From positions 19,554,603-19,618,602 of the forward strand of contig HG738137.1 in assembly GCA_000499405.2 (NCBI GenBank): a stretch of DNA of 64,000 nucleotides, written 5' to 3'. The notes below the pieces were generated by a model. The model saw nothing but the letters and a program-made list of their open reading frames with translations, did not search any database and had not been told where the DNA came from. The position numbers and the translations under genes are program-made. This document shows, piece by piece, positions 13,477 through 25,500 of the stretch (position 1 is the stretch's first letter; each line of letters begins with the position of its first letter). The stretch comes from Onchocerca volvulus (Eukaryota; Nematoda; Chromadorea; Rhabditida; Onchocercidae).

Positions 13477-13599
13477 GCTAACCTGATTCATTAGCAAGTG
13501 ATTGTATGATATAACTTCCCTGTCATACACGAAAGAAATGTCAGAAATTTAACTCTTTGAAAGCCAATGCCAAAAGTCGAGAAGAGTTAGTTATCAAGA

Positions 13600-16500
13600 A
13601 TGTTACCGGTGCACCATCTGCATTTGCTGCTGACCAAAGAATTGATTGTTATTTGGCGAAGTAAGGTATGGAGTGTGGTTGAAATAGCCATTCCGCTGAT
13701 CATCTCCGTGCCTCTTATCGCTCTTGTCCTCCAGGTCATTCGTCTTCGCCGCTTCTTTCAACTTTCATGAAAAATGATTCAAAAAAATTCTTGAAATAGT
13801 AATGATAAAAAAATTATTTGAGACTTAGAGATTTCTTGGAGCAGAGACTAGAATGATACATATGCATTTGGTTCATGTGATTTATGTGGAAATTTTATAT
13901 GAAGATAACCGGAAAAAGTTTTACTAATGAGTAGAACTGTTCTAGAACTCGTCATCTGTTAAACATGAAGCACAATTCTGGGAATCATTTCAAGTGACTG
14001 GAGACTGGAGAGATATAGATCGACGTCTCGGTAATATGCAATCAATTTATAGTTACTGTGGAATACTCAGTCGAAGAAATTTAGGACTTGTATTTCCGTA
14101 AGTTCGATGCATTCTTTTTCCTCTTTGATATTTCAAGATTTCTACTTTGTTTTTTATATTTGTAATTTTTGCTTCAGTTTCTTTGCATTCACATTAAAGG
14201 TCGTAGCTGCTACCTATCATCATAAAATGTGAATGTGTATATTTCAGAAATAATATGGATGAAAAAGAGATTTCGTGGACAGCTCGCGAAATAGAATTTC
14301 GTTATTTGATGAATAATTCAGCTTTGCATTCACACTTTTTCGAGTTGAATGTGAAAATATTTCCAACTGAAGCAGCTATGATGGAGGAGCTGTTGGAGGA
14401 TTATCATCGTTCTTTTATGTGTACTAAATATATTGGTATGTTTTTAATTGCAATGCTAAAATTATATACTTATTGAACAAATTTCTTTGTGACAGTTGAC
14501 TATATTTGATTGCGAGGAAAAATTATTGATAATGCGAAAACTCATCGTAATATCTCATTTCAAAATTGCGATCGATCATTTAATACTAGAATTAAGAATA
14601 TGATTATATCTACTGCTGAAAATGAACTGTTGCAATGAATAAAATAGCTGGTTCTAAAAATTCAAGAAATAAGCGATTGTTGACTCCATATTGAGATTAC
14701 TGATGGAGCCATAATTGTGGATATTAACGGCAGTTGTCAGTACTCTTATAAAAGTTTCTTTAGTAAATGGAAAGCCGGCCTTTCATAGCCATAACTTTTG
14801 AACAGCGTCACTGTTGAATTGTGAGATGTATATCTTGGGCACATCTGGTGTAAAAGATATTTGTGGAAATTGTGAATAATAATGTTCGCATCATGTCTTC
14901 AATCTTTAATTTCTAAATTTTTAATAGTTACTTTTTATATTAGTTGTTTAATTCTATTTGCCAAATAAAATGAGAAAATTTTTCCTGTAATGATAGCATC
15001 AATATTTAGCTCGTCGATGATAGGAAGTAAGAACAACAGAAAATTTTTATGCTCGAATTCATTCGGCTTTTTACTAGGAACACAGCTTAACTGATTGAGG
15101 AATCAAATACTAGTATAATCACATAAATGAATGGTAAAAAATATCACTGTATGCGAGAACTTTTGTAAATAAATTTGCGGCATTTCTCGTCACTCATCTC
15201 AAAATGTTTTTAGTGAGTAGTAATCGCGATAGAGCTTGTATTCCTTGAGTAACTTTTTTATTAGTAGCCTTATATTTTGCTAATTATACAAATAAAGATC
15301 TCATCAATTCTTTTTTATTACTTATTCCATGTAATAGCGAGAAACTGACAACATTTAATTATGTAAAGTGGTATTGTTCAATCTAGTTTTTTTCTCTCTG
15401 TGTTTCAACCATTCCAGGTAGATTTGAATTAATGTCCGATTCTTTCACACCTACGTTATTCAACGTTGCTGCAGAATAGGTGTTTCATCAACAAAGAGCA
15501 AACTTATTTTTGCTTTCAACAGATACATATTTAGTAACATGTACGCTCTTGAAGTAAAAAGATGTTGCAGTAAATGAATGCAAGAAACAAGAAAGGGAAT
15601 TAAAGATTAAGTTAAAGATGATGGTAAAAGATAAAAAAAGACTTGATAAACCTGCAGAGTAGTATGTACACATGTAAGATATTAAGTGGTTCAGAGAGTT
15701 GTCCTTCGATTTGTGATGATATCTTAATGTGGCTGACATTATCACACTGAAATTGGTTTCATTTTCGAGTATTTGATGAAATATCTATAAATGCTTCTTA
15801 GCACATTTTTAAAATTGATAAATATTTACAGCTGGTATTATATTCGATGAATATAATAGTAGCACATTACGCCTTTCGTATACTATACGAATACGTCAGA
15901 CAGAAGATCCACAGACGCAATGGTATGTTGGTGATGATATTTGGGAGAGTGGAGGACCATATGGAATTTTAGATGACCATTTTTTAATAAATATGGTACC
16001 CAATTATTGGTCTCTTGGTATCTTGTCACTACAATATGCAATCGATACTGTGTTTCTTAAAGTAATTGTTTTCTTTTTATTCACGACATTAAATATAAGC
16101 AACTTCTGAATTATAACTGGAAATTTCTTATATGTTTGTTTGTCTTTATTTATAATATTTTATTAGAGCAATTTTTTTAGAAAACAGTCATTGATTCAAT
16201 TGAATAGAGTATCTCTCAAACAGCTTTAAGGAAACGTTAAAAATATCCGAAATAGTGTCTTAAAATTTTTCTTCATGTCTTTTTTACAGAAATCTATAAT
16301 TTGTATTTATAATGCTAATTATGTTTTTCTGCAGGATCGTAAAAGTAACATATTCTCACAGTGTTTATGAGCTGCTCACAAATCTATGTTTTATTTTTCA
16401 ATTAAGCTCTAATTTCACAGGGCACTGATGATAAAAAAAGCAACGATAGCAAGTTTCAACTTAGTTTGGAACGTATTCCTGAACCACCGTATTTTGAAAA

Positions 16501-19500
16501 GTCAGTCGTCAAGTTCCTTTCCTTCTTGATAATTTTCTGGCAGTTATTTACTTTGCCATGTATCCTGCATACCGTTGCAAATATTGTTTCTGAGAAACAT
16601 AGTGGCATAAAGGTTATTGTTGTTTTTAATTTAAACTTTTAAAAATTTTTCTGAAAAATCTTTTTCAGATGTACCGAATTAGTTTGAGAATCGCTAAACA
16701 CCGTTTTCGTAATTAGAAGATAGAGAATTGAAACTTTTTTCCCGTTGACTTCCTTTTTTTTTTTTGATTTTTACTTTTTCTAAGAAAACATTAATGAAAC
16801 TGGGTGAAAAAAATGTCAAGCCAAAAAATAAAAGGAAAAAAAAATATATATATAACCCAAATACAGGGACAGACGAAAAATTATTTCTACTATCACTTCT
16901 ATATACATGTTCTTAGAACCACGCTGAGAACCCTAGTAAGTTAACTTAGAATATTCAGCAACTGAATATATGGTGAAATGTTTGGATTTTTACAGATATA
17001 GATAGATCATTTATGAACTATTTCTACCATATATAATTCATATGTGGTAGAAATAGTTCATAATTGTTCGTAAATCTGCTAAAACTTTTATTATTAAGTA
17101 ATCGGATGGCATACACTGATTCCAATTTTTTCTTTTCCGGCGTTTTTAACAGTGATGGGCATGCGGTCATCTACGTTTTATATTGCACATGCGATAATTG
17201 GTTTCATCAAAATTGCAGTAGTCTTACTATCATGTACAGTCATATTATTGCCACAGATTCAGGTCAGAGCTTGTTTTCTCTTTCAGTTTTTTCAAGTTTT
17301 ATTTTCAGAAACTAACCGCACATGTTTAGTGTAATAGCAATTAAATATGATTAGATTACATGTGATCCTTCCAGCTTGATTCGTTGATAATTATTATGTT
17401 ATCTAAATGCAGTCTCACTTTATGGCACAAATTTAACACTACTGATAATCTTAATTATCAAAGCTTAGTTTTTATAATTAGAATTTGTTATATATTCAGA
17501 CAATATCTTCATGGTTATTTTTTTCTACGAACTTTATTTATGGTGCCGGTGCTGCTAGTTTTGCCCTTTTAATGTCTTGTATTTTCCACACACCTGGTGC
17601 TGCGACGAAAGGAACTATTGTCATTTGGCTGGTAACTATTGGTGGGTTGCAATTGCGTATTCTTGTATTTTTTTTCGTAGTTTTAATCTTCAAAGGGGAT
17701 GAGAACTATTTTGCAGTGCCAGTGTTATTTGTAAGTCTGTTTTACCGTTTTTATTCTCAGATTTTTGCAGTCTTGACAAGATTGCAAGTGACAGATGGAT
17801 CAGTTCTTTTGAATATTATACTTTCACTGAATTTAAACTATGCTTTCATTTGTGCTCACCGCGCTATGCAGGATTATATGAATCGAGGTAATTGCTTATT
17901 TTTGGATTTCTACAAAATTCCTACGAACTTGGATCTTTTATATGTGTAATTGACATGGCCAAATATTATTGAAGCATTGCTACAATGAAGTTTGAGAGTA
18001 AATAGTTTTTATAAATAAAGAGTGGTTAAACCAAGATAAATATGACAGCTTAATTTCAAAAATTTCTTCGATTTCTTTGTTTGATACTTAAAAGTGCCAC
18101 TATTGATGCAGCAAAAATTCAGGTTCTATAATATACTACTCTAATTAGCCAATTACTATAATCTTGTGTTATTTTGCGAAATATTTGATCATTCTCACTT
18201 TATTATCATTCCTTTGAATTGTCTGTTAAATTTTTATTAGAATTAATTAAATGCTCTTCTTTGCTTTTTTTTTTTTCACTTTTCATTTCCTCGTCTCGAT
18301 TTTTTTCTGAAAGCAGAATTGCAGGCGTTTTGGAATTTAGTGTTTCATTTTTTATTTTTATTTTTTCTTAATATTTAACATAAATAACAGCTCTTTTTGT
18401 TATATTTTCTTAATTGCAATGCTGCATCATGCCCTAAAAGATTCTTAGAAGCAGCAAAATCCTTTTCGTATAAACAATTCTTTTAAGATGAATACTTGGG
18501 CATCTATAATATGTTTGAAAATACGATATACATATATTCATTCGGAACAGCACTAATAATGATGACGTTTGATATTTTATGGATGTCGCTTTTAGCGATT
18601 TACTTGGATAATGTCTACCCATCTGGTGATTTACCACGAAAACAGTGGTTTTTCTTTTTGCATGTAGGTTTAAAGCAACAATGCTAAATCTTTGGTTTAA
18701 TTATAAATACAGTTTTATACATGACATTTATGGCTTTACGAACATTGTTTGAGAGGGCGAAGCCGTGTTTCTATCATCATATTACTGCATTCCAGATTTT
18801 TTGATTAATTTTTTTTTTTTTGCTGGTAAAAATAATCTTTTAAATATAAGCGCTTTTTGTTTACAATTATTAACAATATCGGAAGGATTTAGAATCGTTA
18901 AAATAAATAGAAAATTTTAGTGGATAATAGATGACCACAGTCATTAGTGAACGTATAAATAATATATAATTACTTGGATCACAAGTGCTTTGCAGTAAAC
19001 AAAATTTTTTTACCCAATGTTGCATACTTTAGGAAATATTGCATTAGTAGAAAAATAATTAAATTAAAAATGAATATTTATTGACCGTACAAATATGCTT
19101 TCATCATTCTTTTCCCTTTTACAGCAATCGAATAACAAACATCAGCAGTGCACTTTTGATGATTCTTCTGATGCGCAAAGTGATAACATTCAAAAATATG
19201 AGGGAAATGATCAAGCAGACATCGACATACGACATTTGACAAAAACTTACGCTGTACAACCAGCTGTTGATAGCATGTCTTTTCGAGCTTATCGAGGAGA
19301 GGTAATTCAATTCTTCTTGTTAATTTTGGAATCAATAAATGCTGTAATAGCGAAGAATAAAAACTTTTTAAGAATAAAAATTGTCTTTTAGAAAAAGTTG
19401 AATATATAAAAATTTTATTAGGAAATGAAGTTGAGAAAAATTTGTCTCTACTTTCCTGTTCCTTCCATCCTTTAAGCTTTCAGAGAAGACGAATTTATGT

Positions 19501-22500
19501 TATTCGCATGCTATTAGGGAAACTAGAGGCCAGATGTATTACCTTAGTCAGTAGTTACAATGCGTCCATTCACAGTAATTTTTTTCCTGATGCTTTGCAA
19601 GTAACAATTTTTTTTGCTAGCTGTTCAATGCATCTTAGCGACTCTTCATTTTTGTTTTGATGTAATGAATCTAACCTTTCAGCATAACCTTTTATTTCTG
19701 CTTGTGCATTCAATTGTACCGTGACATTTTTCCAGATAACTGTTCTTCTCGGACACAATGGTGCAGGGAAAAGTACAACATTCTCGTTGATAACAGGCCT
19801 TATTTCACCAACCTCTGGCTCTATTTACATTTGTGGCAGCAGAATGGAATCACATTCGATTGATCACTGCCAACGAGAAATCGGTTTCTGTCCACAGTAC
19901 AATGCATTATTTAATTTGTTGACAGTACGCGAACATTTGGAAATGTTTCGGAAACTTAGCGGCAACACAGTTGATTGTGTCATGGAACTGATGACGGATA
20001 TGCAATTGGACAACGTAGCTGACATAGTATACCTCTTATATCCTTCATATTAATTATATTTCTGTAACATATTAAGCACTTCAAGGAGCTAGGAAATAAG
20101 ATTTTGTCGAACTATAGAAGATGGATGACGATAGAATATAAACAGTTCAAGTAATAAAGTGAGGTGAATTTGTAGTGCTCCGTCTAGTCTGAAATATCAG
20201 CAATGTTAAAACTGATAGAGCGAAACTGTATTCCAAAGTTGTTACCGAATATCGTTGAGATTGCTGAAAACCTAAGCGGTGGGATGAAAAGAAAATTGTG
20301 TGTCGGAATATCTTTGGTTGGTGGACGTCGTATTATATTGTTAGATGAACCCACAGCTGGTATGGATCCAGCTTCCAGACAAGCTGTTGTCGAACTACTT
20401 CAGCGTTGTAAACGTGAAAGGTAATATTACATAATTTCGAAATTTATTTTATTTGTTATAGTTTCTGTGCGCTGAGTTTCACTTAAGCAACATCACTTAT
20501 GATTCTGGAGCTAGATGTTGTCTGTGTGCATGAAATGCAACAATTTATGCCCTTTCCTTGCCACTTGATAATTGCATTTGAACTTTAACTATTCAAACAT
20601 AAGCACATTTGGTTCTAGCATATTGTATGTATATGATTTAGAACAATTCTTTTAACAACCCATTGTATGGATGAAGCTGATTTACTTGGTGATCGTATAG
20701 CAATTATGGTAAGAGGTCGGTTATTCTGTGCCGGCACATCGGAATTCTTGAAAAATCGTTTTGGAACAGGCTATTTATTATCAATTGATTTGGTGGTTAG
20801 TTGGAATTATAATAATGGATTATTAATGATGCTATATTTTGTTTAAAACTTTCAATTAAGTGATTTCAAATGAAAAATCAAATTCAAATTAGAAGTTTTA
20901 CCTTGTCTTTGTTTCTTATGTAACCAGTTTTCCCCTTTAACTTGATTTTTAGTTTCTGACAGCAATGCCGTTTTTGTATTAAGAAAGATTTAAAAGTAAA
21001 TATTTTCGCCGCATTATATTGATATTACAATTGGTCGAATTATAGCCAGAAAAAGGGAAATCATGTTGACTGTCAAATAAACAAATAGTCCACTTCAATC
21101 TGGGATATCTCTTGAATTTTATTTTATACTCTACTTTTTTTTATTGTTTATTTTCTTTGCAGCCTCGACAAAGTTCTCATCATTCTTTAATACAGAAAGA
21201 ACAGCTGTTATCAATTATTAGAAAACATGTTCCAGAAACTAAGAAGCAATCAATAACACCTCAACAGATGACCGTTTTGTTGCCTACCGAGAGTAAGAAG
21301 AGGTTTTTTTTTTATATATCATCTTGCATCCGCATTTTTTCCGCTCGTTATTTTACTATTTTATTTTTCAAGTTTTTAGGTCATTTGAAAAGAGATTTTA
21401 ATAGCATTTTTTTTCAGTTTTTTTTTTCTGGTTATTTTTATGTTTTTTTTTTTTTTTTTTTTGACTTTTAGCTTTCCCAATCTGTTTATTGATTTGGAGC
21501 AGAACGCTGAAAAGTACGGTATTAATTCATTTGGCTTATCACTAAATACATTGGAGCAAGTTTTTCTGAAGTAATTTTTTCTTCGTATATTAGTAGCTGA
21601 TTAAATTTGAATTAGTTATTTTACAGTAAATTTTGCATTGATTATACCATTAAATCACTTTCGTAGACATTATCGACTATTGTTTGTTTCAAACTAATCT
21701 GACAAAAAATTATTAGACTTGTTGAATTCGTTATGTTAGTTATATTTTATATTTCAGTGTGAATTGGTGAACGTTATAGGATGTTGGGAAATTATGATTA
21801 TTGTAAGAATAACTGAAAATCGAAACTTACAAATTTAATTAGAACTATAACAATCATTAATGCTACAAAATTCATTATACTGTTTTATATGTGGTTTTAG
21901 GGTCGGAGAACTTGAGGATGCTGATTCGACAGTTCCCATTGACATTGAAAATATGGCGGAACAACAAGCTTCAATTCTTTGTAGTAATTCATGTTAGTAT
22001 CTCTTTTTAATACAATTAGGATGTTTTAGAAAATTTAGCTTATCTGTCTATATAAATAAAAATATAAATACTACCTGTAAATTCCCAATGATCTCCACAA
22101 GTTCTCCACCGATTCTTATCAAATTCCGACACAACTTTGCATTCGAGTAGGCGCATGCTCTTATATAAACATACTTTTTTCACATGTTACGTGCGCGACA
22201 ACTAAAATTAAGTGAAGGGACGGAATTTATTAACTCCGTTTTCCTTTTTTTCTCATTCTTCTTTCTCTCTATTACTATGCTTGTTACATTACGTGGAGTT
22301 ATCCAAGGAAAGAAGGAAAAAAATGATAAAAAGAATTAAAATGCTTTCTGATATGGCATATAAATATAAAAAATTTTGCATTTGTAACGAATCTGAGAAA
22401 AAAATTTTAAATACCTGTTAAAATTCGAATTTGAAATTCTTTTTCTTTAATAAAAATTAGCTTAATTTGTTTGAAAAATGGCATCAATTTAATCTAAAGA

Positions 22501-25500
22501 AATTTTATTACGTTAATTCTAAATATTTCTTAGGATCAATCTTTTACTCAATTAATCTTCGCCTTAATTTTATTTTAGCTTCATTTGATGTAAATTTAAT
22601 GCTAAAATATTAACTCAAAACTTTTTTCATTTTTCCAAAGATTAAATATTCAAAATCACCAGAAGTACTGGTGGCTTATAATTTAATATAATTGATACTA
22701 ATTCTTTCTTTTTAAAATTTTATCCATATTATACCTTTATTTGTTTATTTTTATCTATCTATAATTTGTGCTTACAAATCAAAGTTATCAGTCAACTGGG
22801 AATGCCATCACCGAATCAGTCTGCTGCTGCTTCGCTCGATGTAGAATTGCGTCGCGAACAAAATTACAACACGATGGATCTTTTGTCACATGTGCAATCA
22901 AACATTCCTAAATTAACGTTTGAACAAAAAGGCATTTACGAAAAAAAAAATGGAAACTGTCACTAGGGGGATTGGAGAAATCTTTTCCTTAGATGCGCTA
23001 GAAGGAACTGTAAAACTTTTCTAATTAAATTGATTCTGGCAGCAGTTCGATCCCAAAATAACGTAGCCTTAGCTCTTGCAGCATCCGGAATAGCAGCAGC
23101 ATTACTACCAGGTAGAAGAACTGCTTATTCCGCTTTGAAATTGGCATTGAGCATGCAATTCGTTGAAACTCGCAAATACAACATTTCCAAAATATCTGGA
23201 ATGGGAAAAGTATTGCAAAATGCAAACTTATTATTTGGGATAAATGTACAATGGCGCGCAAAAGATCAGTCGGGGCTCTTGATCGATCATTGCAAAATTT
23301 TCGTGGAAATATCAGACCATTTAGAAACGCATTAATATTGCTTGCAGGAAATTTCAGACGAACATTATCTGTAATTCCTCGATCGACACTCGTGGAAAAA
23401 ATAAATGATTGCCTGAAATACTCTATTTTGCAATTGAAAATCGATATGCTAATTATCATGTTCCGAAATATCAACCAGCCAAAACATTGCAACGGCACGC
23501 ATTTATAAAAATGTAAAAAAAATTAATGAAAAATATCATAGAAGCAACAATCTTGACAGGATCTTTCGAAAGTAAGGATGTCCTCATTCTTCGCATTCCT
23601 ATGATTTCAATGGATATACCATTTCAGCTAAAGAGATTGCAATTCCCAATGCGATTGGCGGTGTTTGCATTCAGTGCTCAGGTCAATCTTTGGAATTGTG
23701 CGGTTTAGATTTAAAGACGGATTGCTTCTCACATGGACAATTATATGTTGCGTGTTCTAGAGTCGGCAAACCAGACAATCTCCATATCTACACAGACAAT
23801 GAAACAACAAAAAATATTGTAGACCTACAAGTATTATGAAATTAAACATATTAGATGCGGCGAAAACTGAAAGATATCAAATAACGCCATGACAATAATT
23901 GTAAAGGTCAAGCGGCGCGACATAGTTTCAAAGGGACGACAAACATGTTTACCACCAAAACGCTTCAATTCATAGATAAATGACAAAGATCGACGCAGCA
24001 ACAGCAACAGTTCGGAATTCCAAGGATTCCAGTTCTACAGTTCAAAGCGACACAACAGTAGCAATAATCGGACAATTCATTGGAATAGTATTCTTCTCTT
24101 TTATCGACAAAGGAAAGAATAACCCAGTGATTAATTTGCCTGGATGTTCTCTGATAATTGTTTGTTACGAAAAAACACTCTTCATCAATCAATAAAGCAT
24201 TTCTCAGCAACATTCATCCCTGTAACACAAGACACAAAAAACCTCTTCACACTTATTGCTGACCTAGCCTAATCACAATAGCAAGAATCAGTCTCCAGTC
24301 CAATCAAATTACGAAGTACCAGTTTTTTTCCCAACACTAGGAACATGCGCTTTCTCTTTTCTTTACCTTCCCAAACTAAACCAGGCTGAGCTACAGCAAC
24401 GCGTTTATAAAAACTTGCGTGTATTCGAATACAAAGTTGTGTCAAAATTTTAAAGCAATAGGTAAGGACTTTTCGATATCTAAGAATTTGAACAAACGAA
24501 CATTGATATTTTAATTTATATAGAATAGCTGGAGCCAGACACGCGAAGCGTGGCCTTCTCCTTTAGACTAGCTGGATTACAGGCGTTTTTATGTCCCTCA
24601 TAGACCGTACTCACCAGTAATGGATTGGCCATGCGGAGCATGGCCGTGTCCAGCTAGTGCGCAAATATAGATATGTATTTATATTTTTATATAGTGTATG
24701 AAATGTGTACTTTAGCTATGACTTATCGAAGTTTGATAATGCAACAGTATGAACGTATAAGGAGTAGAATGTCCAGACAAATTTCGCTCTAGAAAGAGAA
24801 TATTGAGGGGAAATTATTGAACATATTAATTCACGGCTACATAAGAGATAAAGATCTCTTTGCAAGATCAATAATGTATACATTTTAGATTTCATTGATT
24901 AAAGATATTTGCTATTGCTTTTCTGAAACAGTCTTTAAAAGAACATAACGAAATTTAGAGAAGAAAAATTGGAGAAATTAAACCATAAAAAAAAGTTTTG
25001 GTAAAAGTGAATTTTAAATTACGTTTCGCTTATTTATTTCCAGTTATTCGCACAGGATTGTTGCTGTGGATTGGACAGGTTATTGCACTACTTAGAAAAC
25101 GTTTCATATGCTATAGGAAACAGTGGCCACGATTTATTTGGCAGATCGTCTTTCCTGTAACTGTGCTCCTAGTTGTTGTTTTTTATATGAAAAATTTGTC
25201 AACTCGAGATGAAAAAAGACATGGTATATTTATATTTTTACACATGTTTATAAAATTCTTAAATGAAATTAGATTGCTTTGGAAGTTTACTATGAATCTG
25301 TGAATGTAGGAGTTAGAAAATACTAGCAGTTTTAATGATTTTTGAAGTTTCTATTTGCAGAAATTTTGCTGAATGCAGGGCGTATAAATCCTTCTGTTGT
25401 GCTCTTACAACTGGAAAATCCTGAAACGCTATTCGGCCGTAATGTTCTGCAGATAGTACGAAACATAACCGGTTATTCATATAAGCTAGTGCCACCGTCC

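Larger units (their letters stand above)
22043..24657 (+). mobile_element. Decayed Helitron inside ABC-gene intron 16
   Basis: The left end reads TCTGTCTATATAAATAAAAA after a host A. The right end is a hairpin, GGCCATGC-GGA-GCATGGCC (24,627-24,645), then GTGTCCAG and CTAG, with T as the next host base. These are the hallmarks of a Helitron 3' end (hairpin, CTRR, insertion between A and T, no target duplication). An inverted copy of the subterminal sequence (GAACAAACGAACATT) lies at 24,489. A second, internal hairpin plus CTAG is at 24,540-24,571. The interior carries a helicase remnant and an LTR-like fragment. The whole element sits within the intron 21,993-25,043, whose flanking exons remain in phase. 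Confidence 0.75.

Noticed and set aside
22766..22966. Open frame first considered as an extra ABC-transporter exon
   Set aside because: Its sequence matches the Helitron helicase, and exons 16 and 17 join in phase without it.
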